Assembly: GCA_963721365.1 (NCBI GenBank)
Contig: CAVRJE010000028.1
Coordinates: forward strand, 124,001 to 188,000
Reading direction: 5' to 3'
Length of the DNA: 64,000 nucleotides
From: CAIQPS01 sp963721365
GTDB lineage: Bacteria; Actinomycetota; Thermoleophilia; RBG-16-64-13
Shown here: positions 19,767 to 28,624 of the stretch, in pieces
Layout: every line of letters starts with the position of its first letter
Position numbering within the stretch: position 1 is the first letter of the stretch
Notes under the pieces: generated by a model
Told to the model about the DNA's origin: nothing
What the model saw: the letters and a program-made list of their open reading frames with translations, nothing else
Database searches by the model: none
Position numbers and translations under genes: made by a program

Positions 19767-20929
19767 ATGCAGGTCTTGAGAAACGTGTTCCGGCGGAAGC
19801 TGAGGGTCTTCCTCACTATCGCCGGGATTGCCATCGGGGTACTTGCGCTGGTGGTGATGGGCAGCATGGCCGAGAAGATCAACCTGCTGGTGTCCGGTGG
19901 CACCCGATACTACTCCGACAAGGTCATCGTGAACGCCGAGGGTTCGGGCCAGATGTTCTCCACGGGCCCTCTCGACCTCGGCAAGCTCGAGCAGATCAAG
20001 GCAGTGCCCGGAGTGGCGGAGGTCTCTGGCCAAGTCAGCGCTCTGCTCGAGACAGGGTCGTCGATGTCGATGGGCATGCCGGCGATGATCATCGGCAGCG
20101 ACATGCGGGGCGACAACCTGGAGAGCTTCAAGCTCGACTACTGCGCAGGGCCGGACGATCGGACCAAACGACGTCGGGTCGGTGGTGGTGGGCTCCGACC
20201 TGGTGAACAAGCTGTCCGCGAAGGTAGGCGAGCTACATCACCGTACGGGGTGAGAAGTTCAAGGTCGCCGGCATCATGGACAAGACCTTGACCGCCCCGG
20301 ACTCGTCGGTCTACATGACTCTCAGCGACGCCCAGCGCATGGTCGTACAGGACCTGCCGGAGATGGTGCGCAGCCAGATAAGCGCGTCCGACATCGTTAC
20401 CTCGTTCGTTGTCTACCCGACGAAAGGCACCGATCCGGAGGCTCTGGCGGCGTCGATCAATGACGCGGTCTCCGGCGTGAGCGCCACCGGCCCGAGCGCT
20501 TTTCAGGATCAGATCGCCAGCATGACCGGGATCCTCAACCCCATCCTCTACGGTATAGCCATCATCTCCCTGATCGTCGGCGGCCTCTCGGTCATCAACA
20601 CCATGACCATGTCGGTCAGCGAGCGCACCCGCGAGATCGGGGTGCGCAAGGCTATCGGCGCGTCCGACGGGCAGATCGTCCGCCAGTTCTTGACCGAAGC
20701 CGGCGTTATCGGGTTGATAGGTGGAGTCAGCGGCTTGGTGCTGGGCTGGATCGCCGTCAGCATCGTCAACGCGGCGCTCGCGAGCCGCAGTATCAACCTG
20801 TTCCTGGTCACCCCCAGGCTTGCCATCGGTTCCGTGGCCTTCGCCGTCGTCCTCGGGCTTGTCAGCGGACTCTACCCGTCGCTGCACGCCTCCCGGATGA
20901 AGCCGGTGGCCGCGCTCCGGTACGAATGA
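19767..20929 (+). CDS. MacB/FtsX-type ABC transporter permease (frameshifted)
   Basis: About 387 residues after repair. The topology is one N-terminal membrane helix (FLTIAGIAIGVLALVVMG), a long external domain, and three C-terminal helices around LYGIAIISLIVGGLSVINTM, with the conserved SVSERTREIGVRKAIGA coupling loop and FLTEAGVIGLIGGVSGLVLG. These are hallmarks of MacB-type mechanotransmission permeases that export lipids, peptides or lipoproteins. Two frame breaks lie near 20149 and 20228, on either side of NDVGSVVVGSDLVNK. It starts at ATG 19767 after GGGAG. Its TGA overlaps an ATG of the ATPase frame. Confidence 0.8.
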
Positions 20930-20949
20930 AAGAGATGGAGAACGATCTC

Positions 20950-21628
20950 ATGCCTATCGTCATAAAAGGACAAGACATCCACAAGCGCTACGTGATGGGC
21001 AAGGACAACTACGTCGACGCCCTGCAGGGCGCCTCGATCGAGGTGGAGCAGGGAGACATGGTGGCCGTGATGGGCCCATCCGGGATCGGGCAAATCGACC
21101 CTCCTCCACATCCTCGGCTGCCTGGATTCGCTCGACTCCGGCGAAGTGTGGCTCGACGGACGCCGGGTGGACGACCTGGGCGGGGGCGATCTGACAAAGC
21201 TGCGCCGGGAGGAGGTCGGCTTCATCTTCCAGACCTTCAACCTGGTCTCGAGCATGAACGCTCTCGAGAACGTCGCTCTGGCCGCTCAGTATGCCGGCAA
21301 GGGGAGGCGCGAGGCCCGCGAAGCGGCCGAAGCGGCGATGGCGCGCGTTGGCCTGGCCGACAGGCAGAAGCACCGCCCGTCGGAACTCTCCGGTGGTCAG
21401 CAGCAGCGGGTGGCCATCGCACGGGCGCTGGTGAACACCCCGCGCGTGATCTTCGGAGACGAGCCCACCGGCAACCTCGACTCGGCCAGTTCCGAGGAGA
21501 TCGTCGCGATGATGCACTCCATCAATAGAGAGACAGGCACCACGTTCGTGCTGGTCACTCACGATCCGGGAGTAGCCGAGGCCTGCGGACACGTGATCCA
21601 CATGCTCGACGGCAAGGTGCGAGAGTAG
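20950..21628 (+). CDS. MacB-type ABC transporter ATP-binding protein (frameshifted)
   Basis: About 226 residues after repair. An extra A at 21085 breaks the Walker A motif; removing it restores GPSGSGKSTLLHILGCLD. Other motifs are intact: the Q-loop FIFQTFNLV, the signature LSGGQQQRVAIARAL, Walker B VIFGDEPTGNLDSAS and the switch His in LVTHDPGVAEACGH. It is the partner of the preceding permease. ATG 20950 has GGAG at a good distance; ATG 20926, overlapping the permease stop, would add eight residues and is also possible. Confidence 0.85.
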
Positions 21629-21695
21629 CCTCGGCGGCGGCCCGTTGCGGCGGCACCGAGCGGCGCGGGTTCCCCGGCGCCGGCGGCGGCCGCGC

Positions 21696-22529
21696 TCAGT
21701 CGCCCGAGTAGATATCCAGCCGGGTTACGTCCGGCAATTCGGGTAGATTCGTGTGGATCAGCGTGGTGGTGGCCCCGATGGTACTGTGCACCACGTCGCC
21801 GCCCACGCGGGCGAACAACTCGGCAACGCAATTCCCCGCGAAGAAGTTGAACAGGAACGTCATCTGCGCGGTGAGGACCCCCTCGTTCCAGTAAAGCAGG
21901 TAGACTCCGTCGTCGATCTTGAAGGCGTGGTACTCCTCGGTATCGGCCTGCCCCGCCTGCGGTCCCCGCACCCCCAGCCAGGTCTCGTACACTCCGGTGA
22001 GATAGATGTGCTCGTATGCGACGTTGTGCGCGTACGTGTTCAGGAAGCGGGTGCCGCCCAGCGAGTAGCGCGGGTGGTAGGCCGCCTCGCCAGGGCTTGC
22101 TATCTCCTCCACCCGCGAGTACCCGACCCGCGAGATGATGCCATCCTCCGTCATCTCTCCCATCACGACCGTGGCCACGCCCTTGACTAGGTCGAGAACC
22201 ATGGCGACGGAATCCAGATCATCGACCAGATACGAGACGAAGAAGATCTCGGGGGCCATCTCGAACGCTTCGTAGGAAGTGATGATCGGCCTCCTCTCAG
22301 CCTCCGGTCCCATCACCTCGATGGTCACCTCATCGCGGGCAAAAGTATGGCGGTAGCGCACGTCCGCGTCGCGAAGGGCGAGCGTCAGGACCTTGCCTGC
22401 CAGGTCGAGGGAGTGCGGGGGCCGGTTCTCGGCGTAATCGAACTCCGGCTTCTCAGAGATGTTCTGTCTCAGAAATGCCGACCCCTGAGCTTCGAAGTTC
22501 TCGCGGTCGTGTGTCCCTTGCTCGGTCAT
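21696..22529 (-). CDS. MoaF-related protein
   Basis: A 277-residue protein resembling MoaF (molybdenum cofactor biosynthesis protein F). The N-terminal part (HSLDLAGKVLTLALRDA, then SYEAFEMAPEIFFVSYLVDD) and the C-terminal part (HAFKIDDGVYLLYWNEG...FNFFAGNCVAELFARVGG) are two lipocalin-like halves. The biochemical role of MoaF is unsettled, but members sit near molybdoenzyme genes, which fits the hydroxylase 5 kb away. The gene looks intact. The ATG at 22529 follows GGGGG. It is transcribed convergently with the ABC pair. Confidence 0.7.
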   Translation of the reverse strand: MTEQGTHDRENFEAQGSAFLRQNISEKPEFDYAENRPPHSLDLAGKVLTLALRDADVRYRHTFARDEVTIEVMGPEAERRPIITSYEAFEMAPEIFFVSYLVDDLDSVAMVLDLVKGVATVVMGEMTEDGIISRVGYSRVEEIASPGEAAYHPRYSLGGTRFLNTYAHNVAYEHIYLTGVYETWLGVRGPQAGQADTEEYHAFKIDDGVYLLYWNEGVLTAQMTFLFNFFAGNCVAELFARVGGDVVHSTIGATTTLIHTNLPELPDVTRLDIYSGD

Positions 22530-22697
22530 GCCAGTAGTCCCCCAATGTGCTCGTCGTTACAGACATAGCCGCTGCTTGAGCAGGATACCACCCCGGTGGC
22601 GTCGCTCCGCCGTTGGCGTTTCGTTACCGGCAGGTGTTGCCCGCCAGGGCCTCCGCATGGTATCGATGGAGAAACGACCAGACCACCAAGGAGAGTG

Positions 22698-23399
22698 ATG
22701 GCGATGGACTACACCGAGTTGCTCGCGCTGCTGAAAACACGGCGGAGTGTGCGGGCCTTCACCGCCGACCCGGTGCCGGACGAGTCGGTCGACAAGATCA
22801 TCGAAGCGGCCCGCTGGGCCCCGTCGGGAGCAAACTCGCAACCCTGGGAGTTCGTCGTCATCAGGGGCCAGGAGACCAAGGACCGGCTGGCGGCGATCGT
22901 CCGCGACCAGATGGAACTGGGGCACAAGGCCGAGCTCACCCGGCTGCCCGAGCTGCGTTGGCCGTCGGCGGCTCGTCCGGTCTCCGACCCGGCCTGGAAG
23001 TCGGCGCCGGTGCTCATCCTTGTGTGCGGCGACCCCCGGGTCAGCAAGTCCTTCCCGCTCCTCACCTATCTCGAGCGAGGGCAGTCGCACTTCGTGTCCG
23101 GCTTGGCGGGCGCCTTTCTCCAGATGACCCTGGCGGCGACCTCACTCGGGCTTGGCTGTCATTGGGTAAGCGCCGTGGGCACCGGCTACTGCTCCGCCCT
23201 TATCAAGGAGTTGCTCGGTATCCCCGAGGATTTCGTCATCTACGACATGATGGCGGTCGGGCACCCGGCGATGCAGCCCGCCCCGCGCCTAGTGAGAGAA
23301 CGGGAGGCTATGACCCATCACGAACGGTACGATCCGGCGAAATACCGCACCGACGAACAGATACGGGACTATCTCATCAGCCTGCGGCCAAAGCCCTAG
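22698..23399 (+). CDS. Nitroreductase-family flavoprotein
   Basis: A 233-residue FMN-dependent oxidoreductase. The motif RRSVRAFTADPVPDE near the N-terminus and AARWAPSGANSQPWEFVVI bind FMN phosphate and ring. The C-terminal LGCHWVSAVGTG...ELLGIPEDFVIYDMMAVGHP is the usual dimer-interface segment. Such enzymes reduce quinones, nitro compounds or activated alkenes with NAD(P)H. ATG 22698 was chosen because AAGGAGAG sits directly upstream; the frame is open further back but without support. The gene appears intact and monocistronic. Confidence 0.85.
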   Translation: MAMDYTELLALLKTRRSVRAFTADPVPDESVDKIIEAARWAPSGANSQPWEFVVIRGQETKDRLAAIVRDQMELGHKAELTRLPELRWPSAARPVSDPAWKSAPVLILVCGDPRVSKSFPLLTYLERGQSHFVSGLAGAFLQMTLAATSLGLGCHWVSAVGTGYCSALIKELLGIPEDFVIYDMMAVGHPAMQPAPRLVREREAMTHHERYDPAKYRTDEQIRDYLISLRPKP

Positions 23400-23431
23400 G
23401 GACGGCAGACGGATGGAGGCGCAAGGACAAG

Positions 23432-23463
23432 AAAACAAAAAGCGAGCCCCGAGTGGACCCGCT
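23432..23463 (-). terminator. Minus-strand intrinsic terminator in a gene-free gap
   Basis: On the minus strand AGCGGGTCC - ACTCG - GGGCTCGCT forms a 9-base-pair stem with two G-U pairs, followed by TTTTG TTTTC. There is no minus-strand protein gene for it to serve, because the nitroreductase gene ends here on the plus strand. It may mark the 3' end of an RNA gene lying in 23464-23730. Confidence 0.5.
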
Positions 23464-23730
23464 TCGCACCCTAATAACGGTTCTGACTTCGGCCCCGCCT
23501 CACTGTACTCCGTGGCCATTTACCTCCACGTTTCCTCCGCGGGTCCCCTTGTAAGCTCCTCAGGTGCTGCGCTGAACTCTCGGGACTCTGCTGAACACTC
23601 TACAAGGTTCCTCGAGCAGAGTCAATCGTTTGCAGGCCCCCTCGGCGCTGAAAAAGACCGCACCATGCGGGAGCCCGCAGCGTTCCCCTGGTGCGCCTCC
23701 AGCGTACGGCTCTCCGGTGGTAACATCGGC
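23464..23730 (-). ncRNA. Possible structured small RNA, unidentified
   Basis: A 330-base gene-free interval (23400-23732) with base composition unlike neighbouring coding DNA. It contains a perfect 9-base-pair hairpin (GACTCTGCT at 23584-23592 with AGCAGAGTC at 23615-23623) and a longer hairpin closed by GCACCA/TGGTGC at about 23661-23695. It ends, on the minus strand, in an intrinsic terminator. I compared it by eye with tmRNA, RNase P, SRP RNA, 6S RNA and T-box leaders and found no convincing match. The direction is inferred only from the terminator. Confidence 0.3.
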
Positions 23731-23733
23731 CTA
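23721..23733 (+). promoter_or_regulatory. -10 element placing transcription start at the peptidase ATG
   Basis: TAACAT (23721-23726) ends 6 bases before the ATG at 23733, and there is no ribosome site, so the mRNA is predicted to be leaderless. Confidence 0.45.
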
Positions 23734-24957
23734 TGAGCATTCCCGATCTCACCATCTCCGCGCAAGAATACGCGGCCAGGCGGGCCGCGGTGCTTGAGGC
23801 GCTGGACGGGGCGGCCGGCGTCGTGCTGGCCGGCCCGGCGGTGTCGTCCCCGTCACTCCAGGGCCGGTGGACCGCCGATCCGATGTTCCGGTATCTTGAC
23901 CGGGCTGGACTACGAGGGTAGCGCCGCCGTCCTCTTCGACCCCTCCGCCGAAGACCCCTCGCGCCGCATTTCCCTGTTCCTGAGTCCCCGCGACGTCGAA
24001 ACGGAACGCTGGGACGGCACCCGCGAGTCCCTCGACTCGGCGTTCAAGAGCAGAACGGGCTTCACCAACGCCAAGCGGACCCCCTACCTGCCAGTCCTGC
24101 TCTCGCAGGCGGCCAGGCGGACCAAGCGGCTCGCCTGTCTCCACCCGTTCGCCTCGTATGCGGCCGACGTCTCCCCCGATCTCGAGATCTTCCACAAGAT
24201 CGCCCAGCGCATCCCCGGAGTGGCCATCGAGGACCAGACGCAACTGCTGCCCTCCATGCGGGCCGTCAAGTCCCCCGCCGAGCTGGCCCTCATGGAACGC
24301 GCGGTGGTGGCCACGGCGGCGGGCTTCGCGGCGTGCCTTGGCGCCATCAAGCCGGGCATGCGCGAAAAGGACGTCGCGGACCTGCTGCTCACGACCTACC
24401 ATGCCCACGACTGCGAGCCGGCCTATGAACTCATCGTCGGGGCGGGTCTCAACGGCACGATCCTTCACTACATCGACAACAGCGCCATCATCGCCCAGGC
24501 GGATCTGATCGTGATGGACTGCGCCGCGTCCTATCGCGGCTACGCCTCGGATGTAACGCGGACACTGCCCGCCTCCGGGGTCTTCTCGGCCGAACAGCGG
24601 GAGATCTACGAGGTGGTGCTGGAAGCCGAACTGGCGGGCATCGCCGCTGCCAGGCCGGGCGCCACATACACCGACGTCGATGCCGCCGCCCGCGCGGTCA
24701 TCGAGAAAGCCGGCTACGGCGACGCCTTCATCCACGGGACCAGCCACCCGGTGGGCATCGAAGTGCACGACATCACCCCCGATGGACCGTTGAAGCCCGG
24801 CATGGTCATCACCGTCGAGCCCGGCGTCTACCTCCCCGAGCGGGGCTTCGGAGTCCGCATCGAGGACGACATCCTCATCACCGAGACCGGCAACCGCGAC
24901 CTCACGTCCGCGGTGCCCAAGATGGTGGAGGCGATAGAAGAGGCGATGCGGCGCTAG
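23733..24957 (+). CDS. M24 metallopeptidase, Xaa-Pro aminopeptidase type (frameshifted)
   Basis: About 407 residues after repair. The N-terminal creatinase-like domain is followed by the pita-bread M24 domain. Metal ligands are visible: two Asp in DCAASYRGYASDVTRT, His in GTSHPVGIEVHD, Glu in TVEPGVY and Glu in VRIEDDILIT. The enzyme would remove N-terminal residues before proline, or cleave X-Pro dipeptides, using two metal ions in the cytoplasm. One extra G at about 23899 breaks the frame (repaired reading RYLTGLDYEGSAAV). The ATG at 23733 directly follows a -10 element with no ribosome site. Confidence 0.85.
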
Positions 24958-25004
24958 TCTCCCGGTTCCTCCCGAGGTTTCGCAGTCTCTGTAGTTGCGT
25001 ACCC

Positions 25005-25010
25005 TATAAT
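25005..25010 (+). promoter_or_regulatory. TATAAT box upstream of a lipoprotein gene
   Basis: A perfect TATAAT lies in an AT-rich patch 113 bases before the lipoprotein ATG. No good -35 is seen at the normal distance, so it is only a candidate. Confidence 0.3.
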
Positions 25011-25122
25011 AAGAAGAGCGGCTCGCGGGAACCGCGGACCGGCTATTTGCGACCAAGGTCTACTGGAGATACCGTCGCGGCCTGCCGATACAGGCCTTGA
25101 ACGCCACGAACAAGGAGCCGTC

Positions 25123-26167
25123 ATGCGAAAGAAACTGCTCACTTCCACTCTGATAGGTGCTCTGATCATCCTCGCCGTGATCGTGGCGGTCGCGACCGCC
25201 GGTTGCGGCACCGCCACCCAGGCCTCTGCTCAACCTCAGGCCGGCCCCACCGACGCGCAGGGGATCCTGACGAAGGCCCTCACGTCCTCGGGCAGCATCA
25301 CCAGCGGAACCGGCGACTTCAACGTCAGCGTGTCGATCAACGGCGACGCCGCCAAGATGCCCGCCGGCGCCCAAGCGTTCCTGGGCCAGCCGATCACGCT
25401 GTCGGGAACGTTCGCGGTCAGCGAGAGCCCGGAAGCGGCCGAAGCGACTGATCAACGCCTCCATCGCCGGTCAGAACATCCCCGTAGGGCTGAAGGCGGT
25501 CGACGACAAGGTCTGGATCCAGTTCATGGGGCAGTGGTACGAAGTCCCGGCCGACGCGTTGGGCGCCGGCACCACAGGCACCACCGCCAAGAAACCCGAC
25601 ATGGCGGCCATGCTCCAGGCGCTGACGGCAGCGGGTGTCGATCCCACCACCTGGATGACCAATCTGACAGTGGTCGGTGAAGAAAGCATCGATGGCACTC
25701 CGACCTACCATCTGTCCGGCACGATCGACATGAACAAGATCATGACCGACGCGATGAAGCTGATGCAGGACAAGACCATCCAGGGCATGCTGCCCTCCAT
25801 GGGGTCCGGCATATCGGGCACCACGGGTGACTCCATCACGATGCCCAGCCAGCAAGACCTGCAGGGTCTTCAGAGCCAGCTAGGTGCAATGTTCAAGAAC
25901 ATGACCATCGACATGTGGATCACCAAGGACACGTACCAGCTCCGGCAGGCGGAGTTGAAGGCAAGCATCGTCCCGCCCGCGGGCGAGGACGCGCAGGGGA
26001 TCAACAGCATAGACATCAAGGCGACGGCCTCCATGGCCCCGGCGACCGCGCCGCTGACGGTGACCCCGCCGGCGGATGCGAAGCCGTTCAGCGAGCTCGA
26101 GCAGTCCCTCGGAGCGCTGCAGGGCCTCTTCTCCGGAGCCCTGGGCGGAGGGACGCTGGGTCAATAG
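25123..26167 (+). CDS. Secreted lipoprotein (frameshifted)
   Basis: About 347 residues after repair. The N-terminus MRKKLLTSTLIGALIILAVI continues to a lipobox ending ATAGC, so it is a lipoprotein anchored outside the cell. The mature part begins with repeated beta-type segments (GTGDFNVSVSINGD, ITLSGTFAVS) and contains DKVWIQFMGQWYEVPAD and a Met/Gln-rich middle. The arrangement resembles LppX/LprG-like or LolA-like lipid-binding lipoproteins, but I cannot assign it. One frame break lies at about 25445, before INASIAGQNIPVGL. The ribosome site AAGGAG precedes the ATG. A strong terminator follows. Confidence 0.7.
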
Positions 26168-26226
26168 CAGAAGCGGCGAAGGGTCGCCCGGCGTAGCGAG
26201 TCCCGGGCGCCTCCAGAAAGATACAG

Positions 26227-26265
26227 GCCCGGTCTGCCGGCTTTCGGCAGACCGGGCTTTGTTTT
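26227..26265 (+). terminator. Strong intrinsic terminator
   Basis: GCCCGGTCTGCCG and CGGCAGACCGGGC form a perfect 13-base-pair stem with a 5-base loop, followed by TTTGTTTT. It lies 59 bases after the lipoprotein stop. Confidence 0.9.
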
Positions 26266-26337
26266 GCGTCCGGGGCCTGCGGCCGGCCGGGCAAAGACGC
26301 CAGGGGCCTGCCCGCGGCCGCCCGGACGGGCCTCGCC

Positions 26338-27459
26338 CTAGCCCTCGTCCTCGAAGGAGAACCGGTAGGCCAACCCGAGTTCGTCGCGCATGGCAATGAG
26401 ATCCTTCTGCACGCCCCGGTCGACCGGCACGCCCTTGTCCTTGCGCTCCTGCCAGGCGAGCCACTCCTTCTCCCCGCACGTGTAGATCCGTTCTTTGCCC
26501 GGGGTTTTCGCCGAGGCCCGCAGCGCACGCAGGATATCGCCGGTCGTCTTCTTGAACGCCGCCAGGTCGGTGAAGCACTCGATGTCTACCGCCAGGAAGA
26601 AGTGACCGATCGGGATAGGAATGTCCTTCCCCGCTGCATCCTTGCCGCCCAACTGCTTGAGGAAGGCGCCCTGTGACAGGGCCGCGGAGAGGATCTCGAC
26701 CACCGTCGCAAAGCCGTATCCCTTGTAGCCGCCGGTCTCCTCGGTCAATCCGCCGATGGGGGCAAGGGCGCTCGTGCCCTTCACCAGGTCCTTCAAGATC
26801 TGCACCGAGTCGGTGGCCGACCGGCCCTCATGGTCGATGACCAGGCCCTCCGGGCAGTCCTTCCCTTCCCGCGCCCACTGCTCGATCTTGCCTCGCTGGA
26901 TGACCGAGGTGGCGTAGTCGTTGGTGAACGGGAAGTCCTCGTCGGTCGGCATTGCCCAGACCAGCGGGTTGGTCCCCAGCATGTTCTCCACGCCGTGCGT
27001 CGGAGCGATGGACGGGCGGGCGTTCGTCCCGCTCAGGCCGATCATCCCGGCCTCCACCGCCATGAGGGAGTAGTAGGCAGCGAAGCCGTAGTGCGTGGAA
27101 TTGCGGGCCACCACCATTCCCAGCCCGTGCTCGCGCGCCTTTTCGATGGCCATGTCCATGCAGCGCTTGCCGATGACCATGCCCATCCCGTCGTGGCCGT
27201 CGACGACCGCGGTCGCCTTGCGGTCTCGCACCACTTCGAACCGCGTGACCGGACTCTGGATCCCGCCCTTCACGATTCGGTCGTAGTAGATGAGCTTGAG
27301 CCGGCCCACGCCGTGCGAGTCGATACCGCGCTTGTCGGCGCCGATCAGCACCTCCGCGCAGACGCGGGCATCGGCGTCGGGCACGCCGATCCCCTTGAAG
27401 ACGTCCACCATGAAGGCTTCAAGCAGGTCGAAGGGCAACCAGGCATGGTCTTCGGTCAT
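26338..27459 (-). CDS. Malate/L-lactate dehydrogenase family oxidoreductase (Ldh2)
   Basis: A 373-residue NAD(P)-dependent dehydrogenase of the Ldh2 family (YbiC/ureidoglycolate dehydrogenase type), unrelated to classical LDH. Signature stretches are RGIDSHGVGRLKLIYYD, VVARNSTHYGFAAYYSLMA (His motif), MLGTNPLVWAMPTDED and GGYKGYGFATVVEILSAALSQGAF. It oxidises a 2-hydroxy acid to a 2-oxo acid; the exact substrate is unknown. ATG 27459 follows GGAGGGAGC and overlaps the thioesterase stop (ATGA). It is the last gene of a five-gene operon. Confidence 0.85.
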   Translation of the reverse strand: MTEDHAWLPFDLLEAFMVDVFKGIGVPDADARVCAEVLIGADKRGIDSHGVGRLKLIYYDRIVKGGIQSPVTRFEVVRDRKATAVVDGHDGMGMVIGKRCMDMAIEKAREHGLGMVVARNSTHYGFAAYYSLMAVEAGMIGLSGTNARPSIAPTHGVENMLGTNPLVWAMPTDEDFPFTNDYATSVIQRGKIEQWAREGKDCPEGLVIDHEGRSATDSVQILKDLVKGTSALAPIGGLTEETGGYKGYGFATVVEILSAALSQGAFLKQLGGKDAAGKDIPIPIGHFFLAVDIECFTDLAAFKKTTGDILRALRASAKTPGKERIYTCGEKEWLAWQERKDKGVPVDRGVQKDLIAMRDELGLAYRFSFEDEG

Positions 27460-28007
27460 GATGCTCCCTCCTTCGGAGGCGCCTCTTCGCTCTGCGAGGC
27501 CCCCTCCCCCAGTTCGATCCCGGCCGGTAGAGCCAAATCGTCGGCGAACCATTCGGTCCGGCTGAACTCGGTGTCGACGATCCCCTCGATCGGCATCTTC
27601 AGATACTTACCGTGCGCCTCCACCGCGATGCTCCCATCGGCAAGGACGATCTCCCCCGTCCCCTCGAACAGTCGGCTGCTATCCCGCGTGATGCGGCCGA
27701 TAGCTCTCACCTCGTGGTCGAGAGGCACCGGTTTCCGGAACTTGGCCGTGAACTCCACCGTGACGCCCCAGGTCTGAGTATCGGCGACGTTAATGGCCCG
27801 GCCTATGGTCTCATCCAGGATGGCGGAGGCCAGCCCTCCGTGCAACCGGCCGGGATAGCCCTGGTGCTCCTCGCGGGGCTGGAAGACCCCGACGAGCTCA
27901 CCGCTGTCGAGCTCGAAGAAACGAGCCCTAAAGCCCGCCGTGTTCTGCACGCCGCAGACCAAGCACATGCGGCTGACGTTCTGGGCCGCCCGGACTGTCC
28001 GGCTCAC
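27456..28007 (-). CDS. PaaI-type hotdog thioesterase
   Basis: A 183-residue hotdog-fold protein. CLVCGVQNTAGFRARF and QGYPGRLHGGLASAILDETIGRA are the characteristic PaaI/YiiD-type active-site segments; the latter contains the catalytic HGG and Asp. It would hydrolyse an acyl-CoA, possibly an intermediate of the operon's pathway. The GTG start overlaps the isochorismatase stop (GTGA) and its own stop overlaps the Ldh2 start, showing tight translational coupling. The C-terminal 30 residues are acidic and not part of the fold. Confidence 0.8.
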   Translation of the reverse strand: MSRTVRAAQNVSRMCLVCGVQNTAGFRARFFELDSGELVGVFQPREEHQGYPGRLHGGLASAILDETIGRAINVADTQTWGVTVEFTAKFRKPVPLDHEVRAIGRITRDSSRLFEGTGEIVLADGSIAVEAHGKYLKMPIEGIVDTEFSRTEWFADDLALPAGIELGEGASQSEEAPPKEGAS

Positions 28008-28597
28008 GCGCGACGCCCCAATGCCCGCAGGACCTCAGCGCTGCTGCGCACCCGGCCCATGCGGGGAAACGCCGTCCTCATGACGAAGTCGTGTTCCTCG
28101 GCGCTCCGCGCCGAGGTCGCGTCCTCTATGAACACCTGGTTGTAGCCGCGGTCGTAGGCGTCTCGCGCCGTGGTCTCGACGCCGATGTTCGTGGTTATGC
28201 CGCAGAGAAGGATGGTGTCGACCCCGCGCCTGCGCAACTGCAGATCGAGCTCGGTGCCGTAGAAAGCGCCCCACTGACGCTTTGTGATTACGATGTCCCC
28301 GGGCTGCCGGTCGAGCTCGGGCATCAACTCTGCCCAATCGGGCGGCCGCTGACCGGAAACGGGCGGAGCATCGGTCAGGGAACGGAGGGCGTCCTTGCCG
28401 TCCGGCGACGGCGTCACCCTCACCCATACCACCGTCCCGCCGGCCTGGCGAAGGGCGCGCGCGATGGAAGCCGCACGCGCCACCACGTCTGGACCGGAGT
28501 GAGGCGCCGGACTCGCTCCCACGATTCCTCTCTGCAGGTCGATCACGACCAGAGCGGTCCGCTGCGCGTCAAGGACCAACCCAGATTCTGCACTCAT
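28004..28597 (-). CDS. Isochorismatase-family cysteine hydrolase
   Basis: A protein of about 197 residues. The catalytic triad is visible: Asp in ALVVIDLQRG, Lys in IVITKRQWGAFYGT and Cys in ILLCGITTNIGVETT. These enzymes hydrolyse amides or enol ethers (nicotinamidase, N-carbamoyl compounds, isochorismate); the NIGVETT loop favours an amidase of the cysteine-hydrolase type over a true isochorismatase. ATG 28597 has a GGGGGGAG site; an upstream in-frame start would lack one. It is in the operon between the SDR and the thioesterase. Confidence 0.85.
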   Translation of the reverse strand: MSAESGLVLDAQRTALVVIDLQRGIVGASPAPHSGPDVVARAASIARALRQAGGTVVWVRVTPSPDGKDALRSLTDAPPVSGQRPPDWAELMPELDRQPGDIVITKRQWGAFYGTELDLQLRRRGVDTILLCGITTNIGVETTARDAYDRGYNQVFIEDATSARSAEEHDFVMRTAFPRMGRVRSSAEVLRALGRRA

Positions 28598-28624
28598 GTC
28601 CGTCTCCCCCCGGGCACGCAACCT

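Noticed and set aside
23432..23520. Minus-strand AGGGTG...GCGGG followed by a terminator, resembling a T-box antiterminator
   Set aside because: The 14-base T-box core is not matched and no aminoacyl-tRNA synthetase or biosynthesis gene lies downstream on that strand.
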